DNA from: Azoarcus sp.
GTDB taxonomy: Bacteria; Pseudomonadota; Gammaproteobacteria; Burkholderiales; Rhodocyclaceae
Assembly: GCA_020725025.1 (NCBI GenBank)
Contig: DYFV01000026.1
Span: 1 to 58,194, forward strand
Direction: 5' to 3'
DNA length: 58,194 bases
Shown here: piece after piece, positions 9,613 to 19,431 of the stretch
How positions within the stretch are numbered: position 1 is the first letter of the stretch
How the letters are laid out: every line of letters begins with the position of its first letter
Translations under genes and position numbers: made by a program
The notes under the pieces: generated by a model
What the model saw: only the letters and a program-made list of their open reading frames with translations
What the model was told of the DNA's origin: nothing
The model's database searches: none

Positions 9613-10971
9613 TCAGGAGAAGCGGCGCGTCGGGTCGAAGTAGTCGTCCGGCAGGCGCAGGCCGAAGGCCTGCAGGCGCTCCTGGAAGCGCGGTCGCACG
9701 CCGCTCGCCGCGAAATAGCCCTCGACGCCGCCCTCGGACGTGAGACCGGTCTGCTTGAACGAGAAAATCTCCTGCAGCGAGACGACGTCGCCCTCCATGC
9801 CGGTGATCTCTTGCACGCTCAGGAGCTTGCGCTTGCCGTCGGGCAGCCGTCCAACCTGCACGATCACGGACACTGCCGACGCGATCTGCTGGCGCACCGC
9901 CTTGGGTGGCAGGTTCATGCCCGCCATGCCGATCATATTCTCCAGGCGGGCCAGCGCGTCGCGCGGCGTATTGGCGTGGATGGTGGCCATGGATCCCTCG
10001 TGGCCGGTGTTCATCGCCTGCAGCATGTCGAAGGCCTCTGCGCCGCGGACCTCGCCGAGGATGATGCGGTCGGGCCGCATGCGCAGGGCGTTGCGCACCA
10101 GTGAGCGCTGGGTCACCTCCCCCTTGCCCTCGATGTTGGGCGGGCGGGTCTCGAGGCGCACCACGTGGGGCTGCTGCAGCTGCAGCTCGGCCGCGTCCTC
10201 GATGGTGACGATGCGCTCCGTGGCGGGAATGCCGGCCGACAGGATGTTGAGCAGCGTCGTCTTGCCGCTGCCGGTGCCGCCGGACACGAGCACGTTGAGC
10301 TTGGCCGCGGCGAGCGCCCCGAGGGTCGCCGCCATCGGCTCGGTGAGCGTCTTGAAGGAGAGGAGGTCGCGCATCTTGAGCGGCACGACCGCGAAGCGCC
10401 GGATCGACATGATCGCGCCGTCGATCGCCAGCGGCGGAATGATGGCGTTGACCCGCGAGCCGTCGGGCAGGCGCGCGTCCACCATGGGGCTCGACTCGTC
10501 GACGCGCCGTCCGACGCGCGACACGATCTTGTCGATGATGGTCATGAGGTGCTGCTCGTCGGTGAAGCTCACGTTGGTCAGCTCGAGCTTGCCGCGGCGT
10601 TCCACGTAGACCTGGCGATGGGTGTTGACCAGGATGTCGGAGATGGTCGGATCGGCCAGGAGCGGCTCGAGCGGTCCCAGGCCCAGCATCTCCCAGCGGA
10701 TGTCGCGCACCAGGTTGCGCCGGTCCTGCTCGGTGAGCGCGACCGCCTCCTCGCCGAGGAACTGCTCGATCAGGGTCTTCAGCTCCCCACCCAGTTGGTC
10801 GCCGTCCAGGCGCTGCAGGCGGGCGAGGTCGACGCGGTCGAGCAGCGTCTGGTGGACCCGCTTCTTTGCCTCGAGATAGGCGCGGCGCGGCACGGCGTCG
10901 CCGTTAAGCGGCGCGGTGCGCGGTGGCGGAGTTTCGGTAACGGTTTCGAGGCGGCGCCGGAAGGACATCAT
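9613..10971 (-). CDS. tadA: Tad pilus assembly ATPase TadA/CpaF
   Basis: A 452-residue secretion ATPase of the VirB11/CpaF family, powering pilus extension and retraction at the inner membrane. Walker A GGTGSGKT lies at 231-238, the Asp box [10 protein letters not shown] near 258-267, Walker [13 protein letters not shown] near 302-313 and the His box [12 protein letters not shown] near 326-337. The N-terminal helical domain is normal length. The start could be the first or second of two adjacent Met codons. Confidence 0.96.
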   Translation of the reverse strand: MMSFRRRLETVTETPPPRTAPLNGDAVPRRAYLEAKKRVHQTLLDRVDLARLQRLDGDQLGGELKTLIEQFLGEEAVALTEQDRRNLVRDIRWEMLGLGPLEPLLADPTISDILVNTHRQVYVERRGKLELTNVSFTDEQHLMTIIDKIVSRVGRRVDESSPMVDARLPDGSRVNAIIPPLAIDGAIMSIRRFAVVPLKMRDLLSFKTLTEPMAATLGALAAAKLNVLVSGGTGSGKTTLLNILSAGIPATERIVTIEDAAELQLQQPHVVRLETRPPNIEGKGEVTQRSLVRNALRMRPDRIILGEVRGAEAFDMLQAMNTGHEGSMATIHANTPRDALARLENMIGMAGMNLPPKAVRQQIASAVSVIVQVGRLPDGKRKLLSVQEITGMEGDVVSLQEIFSFKQTGLTSEGGVEGYFAASGVRPRFQERLQAFGLRLPDDYFDPTRRFS

Positions 10972-10986
10972 GGCGGTCTCCTGCGG

Positions 10987-12150
10987 TCAGGGGCGGCGCA
11001 GCAGGCGCGTGAACAGCCCTTGCCCGCGCTGCACGGGTTGGTCGGCGATGAGCGATGCGAGCTCGGCCAGGCTGCGCGCCACCGGACTGCCGCCGTCGAG
11101 CTTGAGGATGGGCACGCCCTGGTTCACCGAGGCGGTGACCGAGCGGTAGTGGTTGGGCACGGTGGCGAACACCTTGTAGGCGAGCAGGTTCTCCGCGTCC
11201 TGGCGGGTGAGGTCCGAGCTGCGTTCGGTACGGTTGAGGATGGGGCGCACCTTGTCCGCCCCGTAGTCGAGGGTGCGGAACACGTCGAACAGGCGCTTCG
11301 CGTCCCGCAGGAAGGGGAGCGTGAGCTGGAGCACCGGATAGATCTGGTCCGACAGGTCGAGCGCCTGCACGCTGCAGGTGTCGAGCGACCGGCCGAGATC
11401 GAGGATCACGTAGTCGAACTGACCGCGGGCGAAACGGACCAGCGACTCGATGTGGGCGGGACGGACGTCGATCGCGTGGGTGGGGTCCTCGGGCGCCGCG
11501 AGCAACCCGTAGTTGGGCAGGATCTCGATCATGGCCGACTCGAGCAGGGCCAAGTCGATGCGCTGCATGTCGCGCGCGAGATCCGACAGGGTGACCGTCG
11601 GCTTGCGGTCGGACAGGTACAGGGCAGCATCCCCGAACTGGAGGTTGAGATCGACGAGCAGCACCCGCTTGCCGCAGCGGGCGGCGAGGGCGTAGCCCAG
11701 GTTGGTCGCGAGGAAACTCGAGCCGCTGCCGCCCTTGCACGACATGAAGGACAGCACTTTCCCGTGTCCCGGGACGGCCGCGCGCGGCCGGTGCAGGACG
11801 CGGTGGAGGGCGGCGCGCAGCTCGTCCGCACCGAGCGGCGCCTTGAGCACCTCGCGCACCCCCAGGCGCAAAGCGCGCAGGAGCAGCTCGGGCGACTCCA
11901 CTTCGACCACCAGGATGACCTGGAGCCCCGGGTAGAGCGGCGCCAGACGTTCCAGCTCGACGAGCTGCGGCACGCCGCCGTGGCGGCAGTCGAGCAGCAG
12001 CACGTCGACCTCGCCCCTCACCGGCAGGCCGGCCATGCCCGCCAGCGAGCCCTCGTGGATCGCCAGGTCGGAGACCAGGTCTACGCCCGCCGCGAGCCTG
12101 CGAAGGTCGTCGAGGTTCCTGTGGTCTTCGGAAACGGCGAGTGCTCTCAT
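10987..12150 (-). CDS. tadZ: TadZ/CpaE, MinD-like Tad pilus localisation ATPase
   Basis: A 387-residue protein with an atypical receiver-like N-terminus (about 1-115) and a MinD/ParA-like domain. The P-loop reads CKGGSGSSF (138-146): the usual second lysine of KGGxGKT is missing, a known feature of TadZ proteins. LLVDLNLQFGDAALYL and the helix DYVILDLGRSLD follow as in CpaE. TadZ places the pilus at the pole and recruits TadA. It lies 16 bases upstream of tadA. Confidence 0.92.
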   Translation of the reverse strand: MRALAVSEDHRNLDDLRRLAAGVDLVSDLAIHEGSLAGMAGLPVRGEVDVLLLDCRHGGVPQLVELERLAPLYPGLQVILVVEVESPELLLRALRLGVREVLKAPLGADELRAALHRVLHRPRAAVPGHGKVLSFMSCKGGSGSSFLATNLGYALAARCGKRVLLVDLNLQFGDAALYLSDRKPTVTLSDLARDMQRIDLALLESAMIEILPNYGLLAAPEDPTHAIDVRPAHIESLVRFARGQFDYVILDLGRSLDTCSVQALDLSDQIYPVLQLTLPFLRDAKRLFDVFRTLDYGADKVRPILNRTERSSDLTRQDAENLLAYKVFATVPNHYRSVTASVNQGVPILKLDGGSPVARSLAELASLIADQPVQRGQGLFTRLLRRP

Positions 12151-12178
12151 GAAGGAAAGGCCCTGCTGGCGTTGCGGG

Positions 12179-12691
12179 TCAGATGCACAAGGGGTTGTCC
12201 GCGCTGTTCAGGCTCTCGCCCGGGACCGAGGTCGAATAGGCGGGAATCGGGAAGCCCACCGAGACGAACGGGATCACCGGCGTGACGGTGAGGTTCTGGA
12301 TCCTGACCGTCACCGGCTCGCAGCTCGTGGCCGAGCACCCGCTGGTGGGATAGGTGATGCTGATCTTGTCGTCGGTGAGCAGCGGCAGGATGTCGCGCAT
12401 GCGCTGCTTGACCGTCGTGTCGCCGACGTCGCACACCGCAGCCACGCGCGCGCCGAGCCGGGTCGCCTCCACCGCGGTGGTGTAGACGTAGGCCACCATG
12501 CCCAGCTCGATCACGCCGATCACCAACGCGAGGAAGAGCAGCGAGGCGATCGCGAACTCCACCGATACGGCGCCGCGGTCGCGGCGGACCAGCCCTCGAC
12601 ATAGGGGCGGCGGAAGCCGCGAACGATCACCACGCGCAAGCCGAACCGTCGCATTCGCGGCCTCCGCCGCTCCCACAGAAGGCCTCCTCAT
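12179..12691 (-). CDS. TadE-like minor pilin / pseudopilin
   Basis: A 170-residue protein with a basic N-terminus and the TadE motif RGAVSVEFAIASLLFLALVI (about 41-60), followed by a small domain with Cys residues. Such pseudopilins are processed by the Tad prepilin peptidase. ATG at 12691 overlaps the preceding stop (ATGA), so it is coupled to its paralogue. The N-terminal extension before the motif is long (about 40 residues); a downstream start is possible. Confidence 0.82.
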   Translation of the reverse strand: MRRPSVGAAEAANATVRLARGDRSRLPPPLCRGLVRRDRGAVSVEFAIASLLFLALVIGVIELGMVAYVYTTAVEATRLGARVAAVCDVGDTTVKQRMRDILPLLTDDKISITYPTSGCSATSCEPVTVRIQNLTVTPVIPFVSVGFPIPAYSTSVPGESLNSADNPLCI

Positions 12692-13164
12692 AGCACCTGC
12701 CTCATGGTGGCGCTCACCGGCTCGAAGCTGATGGTGCCGAGCTGCGAGATGCCCGGAAAGATGGGCGTGAAGGTGTAGCCCGAGATCGTCACCTTCACCA
12801 GGTCGATCGGGCCGCTCCCGGTCGCCACGTTGGCGAAGGTCTCGCCGGGGCAGGCCGAGGCGTCGGCACGGTCGCAGATGGAGATCATGTCGACCGTGAG
12901 CCCCGGCACGATGGGCGTCGAGCCGGACGTCGAGCCGTAGAGCATCCGGTTCTTGGCCAGCGCGGTCGGGTACTCGGCGGGAACGGTCGGATCGAAGCCG
13001 GACAGGAAGCGGGCGCCGTCGCGTACCGCCTTGGTGAGCTGGTTGTAGGTGAACACCGCGCGGGCGATGTCGATGGCCGCCACCGCCATCAGGACGAGTG
13101 GGATCGACACCAGGGCCAGTTCCACCGCGGCCACCCCTCGCATACGTCGGCGCAATCCTGTCAT
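12688..13164 (-). CDS. TadE-like minor pilin / pseudopilin
   Basis: A 158-residue protein starting at ATG 13164, with the short basic leader MTGLRRRMRG and the hydrophobic TadE helix VAAVELALVSIPLVLMAVAA. The C-terminal part is predicted periplasmic and has two Cys residues (ICDRADASAC). It is a second TadE-family member in the locus, encoded 8 bases after the TadG-like gene and overlapping the next paralogue by 4 bases. Confidence 0.82.
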   Translation of the reverse strand: MTGLRRRMRGVAAVELALVSIPLVLMAVAAIDIARAVFTYNQLTKAVRDGARFLSGFDPTVPAEYPTALAKNRMLYGSTSGSTPIVPGLTVDMISICDRADASACPGETFANVATGSGPIDLVKVTISGYTFTPIFPGISQLGTISFEPVSATMRQVL

Positions 13165-13171
13165 GGTCGCC

Positions 13172-14395
13172 TCACTGCACCAGGGCCGGCACTTTCGGGC
13201 CGCCGGCCGACGGCCCGCCGGGCAGCCCGGAGGTGACGCACCCCGAGCTGATCTGGCGGGCGAGGCCGCGGTACTCGAGGTACATGTCCTCACCCGGCGC
13301 GTAGTTGGGATGCAGGATCAGGTAGCAGGCCCAGTCCACGATGCTCGTGGTGCCGTTGCTACCGAGTGCGTCGCAGTCGACGATAGGCCCGACCACCAGC
13401 CGGCGGTCCTGGCCTGCCTGGAAGTCGGAGAGACTCGCCCAGTCGTGGGGACTGGGCACGCTGACGTTGCCGAAGTCATTGGCCGGGCGTCGGATCTGCG
13501 CGAAATCGTCGAAGGCGTTGGCGCCGGCCGGCCAGGTGGTGTGGTCGTAAACCCACCCGCTCCAGTCGGGCGGCGCCTCGGCCGAAGTGAAGCTGCCGGG
13601 GCGGTAGATGCCAAGGCGGGTGTTCCATGCGCGCAGGAGCGAGTCGATCTGGCCGGGGTGCGAGCTGACCGTGTTGGTGTCGTTGAGGTCGCACTGGCCG
13701 TTGCCGGCGATCAGCCCGGCGAGATCCGGCGTGCGTTCGTAGCCGGGGTATTGGATCCATTTGAACGCACCCTCGATTCCTCCGCCCGCCTCCAGCCGGC
13801 CATGGATCCATTGGCCGACGGTCATACCGTAGGGTGGCGTATCGGCCTGTTTGCACACGGCCAGCGGCAGCGCGCAGTTGGAGACTGCGGGCTCGAGGGA
13901 GGCGACCGCGGTTGCCGCCGCCTGTCCGGGGCCGATGTCTTCGCCGGGCAGCAGGTTCACCACGTGGATGAAGAGCGGCGGGATGTTCGTCTCGTACAGG
14001 GTGCAGCGCGCGTAGCGCATGTCGAGCACCTCCGCGGCGGGTACGGCGCTGCGGTTGCGGTAGGTGCCGCCCAGGGTGGCGCTGAAGGTCACCGAGTCGT
14101 CGGGGGAGATCGTCGCCCCGGTCTCCTGTGTCCCGACGAGGTTGCGCGTGCCCGCGGTGATGCCGTAGTTCTCCGCCACGGTGAGCTGGTCGGTGTTGGC
14201 GCCGGTGAGCGCGGCGGCGGCGGCCAGGGCGCAGGCGTCGGCGGCGTTCTGCAGCTCGGTCTTGCTCACGTAGAGCCGTCCGGCGTCGGTACCGAGTGCC
14301 ACGAAGCCGAGCAGCAGCACCGACAGGACGATGAATGCGACGGCGATGGCGCCGCGCTGCCGGGACGGGCCGGGGGGAATGATCCTGGGGCGCAT
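13172..14395 (-). CDS. tadG: TadG-like pilus assembly protein
   Basis: A 407-residue protein. ATG at 14395 gives the motif RQRGAIAVAFIVLSVLLLGF, then TDAGRLYVSKTELQNAAD, the signature of the TadE/G-like N-terminal domain (helix plus amphipathic segment). The rest is a large Cys-containing periplasmic domain without recognisable subdomains. TadG proteins are thought to anchor or tip the pilus. It sits between a small lipoprotein gene and two TadE paralogues. Confidence 0.85.
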   Translation of the reverse strand: MRPRIIPPGPSRQRGAIAVAFIVLSVLLLGFVALGTDAGRLYVSKTELQNAADACALAAAAALTGANTDQLTVAENYGITAGTRNLVGTQETGATISPDDSVTFSATLGGTYRNRSAVPAAEVLDMRYARCTLYETNIPPLFIHVVNLLPGEDIGPGQAAATAVASLEPAVSNCALPLAVCKQADTPPYGMTVGQWIHGRLEAGGGIEGAFKWIQYPGYERTPDLAGLIAGNGQCDLNDTNTVSSHPGQIDSLLRAWNTRLGIYRPGSFTSAEAPPDWSGWVYDHTTWPAGANAFDDFAQIRRPANDFGNVSVPSPHDWASLSDFQAGQDRRLVVGPIVDCDALGSNGTTSIVDWACYLILHPNYAPGEDMYLEYRGLARQISSGCVTSGLPGGPSAGGPKVPALVQ

Positions 14396-14423
14396 GGCGG
14401 GTTCCCTGGGCGAAGCGGGCGGC

Positions 14424-14747
14424 TCAGCGGCCGCCCCCCGGCGAACCGGTGCCCACCCCGATCGTGAAGACGCTGTAGGGCTGAGGCGGCTCGCTGAACG
14501 AGCGGTAGTAACGGTCCATGGTCTCGCGCGCGGTGCGTCCTTCCAGGCCGTCCACCGGGCGGTCGGCGTTTGCGACGCTTGCATTCGGATCGCGCCGCTG
14601 CTGGTAGGCGGTGGTCGTCACCGCCTCGCCGAAGTGGGCGTCCCAGTGCGGGGTGGTCGCCACGCAGCCGGCAAGCCCCAGGCATGCGGCGAGCGGCGCG
14701 AATCGGGCGATCGGTTCGGGAAGTCTGGGCATGGTCGTCGTCCTCAC
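14424..14747 (-). CDS. Small Tad-locus lipoprotein
   Basis: A 107-residue protein with a signal peptide and lipobox LGLAGC (Cys about residue 28), then a polar mature part containing HWDAHFGEAV and ending in a Gly-rich tail. It overlaps the secretin gene stop by ATGA, which favours ATG at 14747 although an internal Met (residue 6) would also work. Its place directly after the secretin suggests an outer-membrane accessory lipoprotein. No family was recognised beyond its frequent presence in Tad loci. Confidence 0.75.
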   Translation of the reverse strand: MRTTTMPRLPEPIARFAPLAACLGLAGCVATTPHWDAHFGEAVTTTAYQQRRDPNASVANADRPVDGLEGRTARETMDRYYRSFSEPPQPYSVFTIGVGTGSPGGGR

Positions 14748-16615
14748 TCGAGATCGAAGCCGCCGCCCCGCGGGCCGGCGCTGGCGGGCTCGCTGACCGG
14801 AAGCGGGGCCGGTGCGGCAGGGGTGGGGGCGGGGGCTGAACCTTCCAGCTTCCCGCCCAGGATGACCTGCTCGCGGGTCGGTTCGACGTAGTTGTCGGTG
14901 GGCAGCCGGTAGTCGGCCGGCAGCGGTTTCACCAGGCGCGGGGTGATCACGAACACAAGCTCGCTGCGGTCGGTCTGGAAGCTGGTGCTGCGGAAGAGCG
15001 CGCCGATCACGGGCAGTTCGCCGAGGACCGGGAAGGCCTCGATGTTGCCGGTGACGTTGTTCTTCATCAGTCCGCCGATGGCGAAGCTCTGGCCGTCGTA
15101 GAGCTGGACGGTGGTGGCTGCCTTGCGGGTGGTGAAGGCTGGAAGCACCGTCGTAGCACCGGTGACGGTGGAGGTCAGAGTGACGCCGCTCGCGCTGAGC
15201 TCGGAGACCTCGGGCGAGACGTCGAGGTTGATGCGCCCGTCGGCGAGCACGGTCGGCCGGAACTTCAGGCTCACCCCGAATTCCTTCTCCTCCAGGGTGT
15301 AGCTGGCGATCCCCGTCCCGTTGTTCTGGAACACCGGAATGAAGATCTTGCCGCCGGCGAGGAAGCTGCCCTCCTTGCCGCTGATCGCCATCACCGTGGG
15401 CTCGGCCAGGATCTTGACCAGGCCGTCCTGCTTGAGCGCGTCCACGCCGACCGCGGTGGCGCTCTTGCCGCGGGCGATCGGTACCGTGGTGGTGGAGCCG
15501 GAGCCCGCGGGGGCGGTGAAGATCGAGGTGGTGGAGTTGTTGGCGGTGGTGCCGTTCACGCCCAGTCCGACGGTGCCTACCCCCGGTACGACCGCCGTGC
15601 CCCGCACGGTCGTGTTGCCCACCGTGGTGGCAGTGTCGACCTCGGCGAGGATGTTCGAGATGCTGCCGGCCACCGCCCCCTGTCCGCCCAGGATGCCGGA
15701 GAGAAAGCGGATCGCCGAGCCGTCGGCGAGCGCATAGGCGCGCGAGAAGTTGATGCCGAACTGGTCGAGCACCGTCTTCGAGATCTCGGCGACCTTGACC
15801 TCCAGCATCACCTGCTGGGGCGCGCCCACCGCGAGCAGGTTTACCACCCGGGCGAGGAGCGGCGCACCGCCGGCCTCGCCCTTCTCCTTGGCGCCGCCTC
15901 CGCCACCCTGTCCACCCTCTCCCGAGATGCCCTGCTGGTAGGCGCTGCGCACGTAGGCGTTGGCGATGGACACCACCTGCTCGGCTGCGACCGGATTACT
16001 CACGGTGCCGCTCAGCACCAGGCTGTCGGCGGCCGAGGACACGGCGACGGTCTTCTCGGCTGGGAAGAGCTCGGCGAGCTTGATCCTGAGCGCGTCCACG
16101 TCGATCCCGACCACGATCTCGATCAGCATGCAGCGCCCGCTCTCGCCTTGCAGGATGGCGTTCGTCGATCCGATCCGCCCGCTGGCGAGATAGAGCACTT
16201 GCGGGCTCACCATGCGGCTGTCCACGATCTGCGGATCACCCTGGGTGCGGCGCACGATCGGCTCGGGCAGGTTGATGAGGGTGGACTTGCCGGCGCTCAG
16301 GTGGACCGTGACCGGGTCGGTGAAGCCCCCCGCGCAGGAGGGGCCGTTCTGCGCCGCAGCCCGGGTACCGCGCGTGCCGGCGCGCTGGTCGACAGCAGCG
16401 AGGCGCACGGCGGGCGTGGGTGCGACTGCCGTCATGCCCTTGCCGGCCTGGGCGTTGAGGGTCGCCGCCTCGACGGCGACCTGGGCCTGAGCGGGCGCCG
16501 GGGCGGAGGCCGACAGGGCGGCGAGCAGCAGGAGTCGGCCACTGTGCAGGCGGGGCGGCCGGGCGGAGGAACGGCGAAAGGGGGCGCGCATGATGGACAG
16601 TCCGTTCAGAAGCAT
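14744..16615 (-). CDS. rcpA: Tad pilus secretin RcpA/CpaC
   Basis: A 623-residue outer-membrane secretin. A signal peptide (LLLLAALSASAPAPAQAQ) is followed by the pilus-assembly N-domain (VHLSAGKSTLINLPEPI), a BON-like/N1 segment, and the C-terminal secretin domain with VMLEVKVAEISKTVLDQFG and the final VPVLGELPVIGALFRS motif. It ends in a Pro-rich tail. ATG at 16615 overlaps rcpC; an internal ATG at 16591 (MRAPFRR) is an equally good start. It forms the gated channel for the Flp pilus. Confidence 0.93.
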   Translation of the reverse strand: MLLNGLSIMRAPFRRSSARPPRLHSGRLLLLAALSASAPAPAQAQVAVEAATLNAQAGKGMTAVAPTPAVRLAAVDQRAGTRGTRAAAQNGPSCAGGFTDPVTVHLSAGKSTLINLPEPIVRRTQGDPQIVDSRMVSPQVLYLASGRIGSTNAILQGESGRCMLIEIVVGIDVDALRIKLAELFPAEKTVAVSSAADSLVLSGTVSNPVAAEQVVSIANAYVRSAYQQGISGEGGQGGGGGAKEKGEAGGAPLLARVVNLLAVGAPQQVMLEVKVAEISKTVLDQFGINFSRAYALADGSAIRFLSGILGGQGAVAGSISNILAEVDTATTVGNTTVRGTAVVPGVGTVGLGVNGTTANNSTTSIFTAPAGSGSTTTVPIARGKSATAVGVDALKQDGLVKILAEPTVMAISGKEGSFLAGGKIFIPVFQNNGTGIASYTLEEKEFGVSLKFRPTVLADGRINLDVSPEVSELSASGVTLTSTVTGATTVLPAFTTRKAATTVQLYDGQSFAIGGLMKNNVTGNIEAFPVLGELPVIGALFRSTSFQTDRSELVFVITPRLVKPLPADYRLPTDNYVEPTREQVILGGKLEGSAPAPTPAAPAPLPVSEPASAGPRGGGFDLE

Positions 16616-17415
16616 TCGAGTCGTCTTTCGGTGCCGACGAGGGTGTCGATGCAGGTGCGCGCGGCGCGCGGCGCCGCGGTGCGCACGATCCTCGGACGCG
16701 GCGGGGCGGGCTTGGCGAGGCCAAGCAGGCTCTCCTTGGTGGCGCCTACCGTTCGCACCGGATCCGGATCGATCTGGTTACGCAGCACCAGCGAGAGCTG
16801 GCCGACGCTGCGTGCGAGGTCGATCGCCTCGGCCTGGGCCGGCGTGACCTCGAGTGTGACCGCATTGACCACCTTGGGCTTGGTGTCGTCGCGGCTCGCT
16901 TCCTGTGCCACCGCGAGCACCAGGATCCGCTCCAGGACGATTTTGGAGATGCTCGGCGCATTCCGGCCGGCGCGCTCGTCCTTGGTGTTCACCACCACGT
17001 CCACATAGTTGCCGGGCAGTGCGAAGCCGGCGACGCCGACTACGTCGTTTACCCGCACGGTGATGGCCCGCTTGCCTTCGGTGATGATTGCCGAGAGCCC
17101 GCCCTTGGAGCCCTTGGGGGCGAGCTTCGACTCGAGGATGACTTCGTCCCGCTGCAGGCCGACGCGGGCCACGCGGCCTTCGAGCGCGCCCAGGTCGGAG
17201 AAGGCGCTGGCCGGAACCGCTCCGGTCGGCCAGTCGATCAGGCGGATCTGTTCCCGGGCCAGCACCTGCCCCAGGTGGACGTCGACGGAGGCGACCGCCA
17301 CCTTGGTCGTCGCCAGAGCGGTCTGCTGGTTGAGCCAGCGGGCGGCGAGAACGATCGCCAGCAGGCCGGCGACGAGCGAGATTCCGATCATCATCAGGGC
17401 GCGCGCGTTTCTCAT
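16606..17415 (-). CDS. rcpC: Tad pilus assembly protein RcpC/CpaB
   Basis: A 269-residue protein with one N-terminal membrane helix (ISLVAGLLAIVLAARWL), a SAF domain (about 38-105) and the CpaB-type C-terminal domain. The motif VVGVAGFALPGNYVDVVV is diagnostic. It is periplasmic, associated with the secretin and peptidoglycan. It overlaps both neighbours (AAA ATPase upstream by 4 bases, secretin downstream by 10). Confidence 0.93.
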   Translation of the reverse strand: MRNARALMMIGISLVAGLLAIVLAARWLNQQTALATTKVAVASVDVHLGQVLAREQIRLIDWPTGAVPASAFSDLGALEGRVARVGLQRDEVILESKLAPKGSKGGLSAIITEGKRAITVRVNDVVGVAGFALPGNYVDVVVNTKDERAGRNAPSISKIVLERILVLAVAQEASRDDTKPKVVNAVTLEVTPAQAEAIDLARSVGQLSLVLRNQIDPDPVRTVGATKESLLGLAKPAPPRPRIVRTAAPRAARTCIDTLVGTERRLECF

Positions 17416-18809
17416 GACTGGTCACTCCGGACGGAATGCGGTGGGGGCTCGCCGGGCGCGGCGGACTGCGGCACGCGGATCCCTTCACCCGTGGTGGAGA
17501 AGTACGCCTCCCAGGCGCGGGAGAGCGATTCGGGGGTGAGGCAGGCCGGGGCGCCCTCGTAGGCGGCGAAGTCGCGCACCCGGCCGACGAGGTCGCCGGG
17601 ATGGCAGGCGAGCAGCTCGCGGCCTTCGCGTCCGTGGCGCTCGGCGATGAGCCAGTCGAGGGCCGCCGCGTCGAAGCGCACGCCGAGCCGGTCGCAGGCC
17701 CGCTCGAAGATGCGCCGGTAGCGCTCGCGGTCGAGCGCACCCAGCCGGATCTTGTAGCCGAAGCGACGCACGAAGGCATCGTCGGCCAGGTCCTCCGGGC
17801 GCAGATTGGTAGAGAAGACCACCGCCAGGTCGAAGGGCACCGCGAAGCGGAAGCCGGTATGCAGCGAAAGGTAGTCGCGCCGCCGGTCGAGCGGCACGAT
17901 CCATCGGTTCATCAGGTCGCGGGGCGACACCAGCTGGCGGCCGAGGTCGTCCACCACGAAGAGCCCGCCGTTGGCCTTCATGTGCGGCGGCGCCTGGTAG
18001 TAGCCCGTCGCCGCGTCGTGCTGCAGGTCCAGCATGGAGAGCGTGAGCTCGCCGCCGGCGATCACCACCGGCCGCCGGCAGCGCACCCAGCGTTCGTCGC
18101 GATCCTCCCGCATCAGCGCGGCACCTTCCTCTTGCGTCACCGGCTGGTGCACCAGGGGATCGAAGACCTGGATGATCTCGCCGCCCACCGTCACGGCATA
18201 GGGCACCGCGATGTGCCCGGGCAGCAGGAGCGCCAGGTGTTCGGCAAGATAGGTCTTGCCGGTGCCGGCCGGCCCGTGGATGAGGATGGCGCGGCCCGAG
18301 TTCATCCCCGCGCCCACCTGGTCCACCACTTCCGGCGCCAGCTCCAGCCCCTCGAAGGCGCGGCGTACGTAAGCGGCGTCGAGCGGTGCGTGGCGCGCCG
18401 ACTGGGCGGCGACGGTGTCGCAGTACGCCTCGAGGGTGACCGGCGCCGGCCCCGCATACTGGCAACGGGTGGCGGCCTCACGGGCGAAGGCGCGACCCAG
18501 GTCGGTGAGCTGGTACTCGGCCTCGGCCTGGAGCGCCCGATGCGCCGCGGTCTCCACCAGGCGCTCGGCGCGCAGGAAGGCGAGGACCTCGGCCACCAGG
18601 GTGGGCGGCAGACGAGTCTGCCTGGCAAGTTCGTGAAGACCTTGCTTTCTTCCCCGAGTGAGAAGCAACTTGGCGCTCAGCTCGGCAACCTGAGTCGCGT
18701 CCAGTCCCGATTCCGCCAGGCTGCGCGGCGAACGCGCGGAGCGCGGCAGCGGGGCACCGATCGTCGCGTCGGTCTCGGGGAACGGCTCATGGAGCATTGT
18801 GGACGCCAT
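17412..18809 (-). CDS. AAA+ (MoxR-like) ATPase embedded in the Tad locus
   Basis: A 465-residue cytoplasmic ATPase starting at ATG 18809. The N-terminal part (about 35-115) looks like a winged helix (LHELARQTRLPPTLVAEVL, then YQLTDLGRAFA). A AAA+ domain follows, with Walker A GPAGTGKT at 179-186, Walker B GGLFVVDDLG near 277-286, and sensor-1-like FSTNLRPEDL. It is not one of the classical Tad components, but the overlap with rcpC and the 5-base gap from tadV place it in the operon. Possible roles are remodelling of a Tad component or regulation through the winged helix; neither is shown. Confidence 0.85.
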   Translation of the reverse strand: MASTMLHEPFPETDATIGAPLPRSARSPRSLAESGLDATQVAELSAKLLLTRGRKQGLHELARQTRLPPTLVAEVLAFLRAERLVETAAHRALQAEAEYQLTDLGRAFAREAATRCQYAGPAPVTLEAYCDTVAAQSARHAPLDAAYVRRAFEGLELAPEVVDQVGAGMNSGRAILIHGPAGTGKTYLAEHLALLLPGHIAVPYAVTVGGEIIQVFDPLVHQPVTQEEGAALMREDRDERWVRCRRPVVIAGGELTLSMLDLQHDAATGYYQAPPHMKANGGLFVVDDLGRQLVSPRDLMNRWIVPLDRRRDYLSLHTGFRFAVPFDLAVVFSTNLRPEDLADDAFVRRFGYKIRLGALDRERYRRIFERACDRLGVRFDAAALDWLIAERHGREGRELLACHPGDLVGRVRDFAAYEGAPACLTPESLSRAWEAYFSTTGEGIRVPQSAAPGEPPPHSVRSDQS

Positions 18810-18814
18810 GTCGT

Positions 18815-19333
18815 TCAGCCCCTCGTCGCGAGCCAGCACGCCACGCCCGACGCAATGGCCAGGGCGTAGGGAAGACGGGCAGCGGTCTTGAGCCCCAGCT
18901 CGCCCACGCGAATCGGCACCCCATGCGCGCGCAGGCTGGCTGCGTACAGGATATGCCGCACGTTCGCGACGGCGACCGAGGTCGTGTGGGTGGTGAGCAG
19001 GACGAACAGACCGAGCAGTCCGCCCGCGATGAAGGTGAACAGCGTGATCGGCAGTAGGGCCGAAGTCCCGGTGAAGCCGCCGACCACCGCCATCAGCTTG
19101 GCATCTCCCGCACCGACCAGGCGAAAGGCATAGAAGGGCAGCAGGACGAGAAGGCCGGCACCGGCACCCAGCAGCGACTCGCCCACCCCCGGCAGGCCGC
19201 CGTCGAGTAGCCCGAACGCCGGCCCGAGCACCAGCCCGGCGAGCACGAGGCGGTTGGGGATGCGTCGCTCGCGCAGGTCGTACCACGCCGCGGCGAGGAG
19301 CATGAGCGCCAGGGTCGATGTTTCCACGTTCAT
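18815..19333 (-). CDS. tadV: Tad prepilin peptidase TadV/CpaA
   Basis: A 172-residue A24-family prepilin peptidase with about six membrane helices. The two catalytic aspartates are visible: one in WYDLRERRIPN (about residue 18) and one in VGAGDAKL (about residue 69). ATG at 19333 was chosen; the longer upstream reading has no similarity. It cleaves Flp pilin and the TadE/G pseudopilins. It sits between flp and the AAA+ ATPase gene. Confidence 0.94.
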   Translation of the reverse strand: MNVETSTLALMLLAAAWYDLRERRIPNRLVLAGLVLGPAFGLLDGGLPGVGESLLGAGAGLLVLLPFYAFRLVGAGDAKLMAVVGGFTGTSALLPITLFTFIAGGLLGLFVLLTTHTTSVAVANVRHILYAASLRAHGVPIRVGELGLKTAARLPYALAIASGVACWLATRG

Positions 19334-19431
19334 CGTCCGGTCGAATCGCTGTTCGTTGGCCCGATACCGTTGCCCGCCACGATTCGCGCGGCGAGCGCGG
19401 GCGGGGCGACCAATATCGCCCCGCCCCGCGG

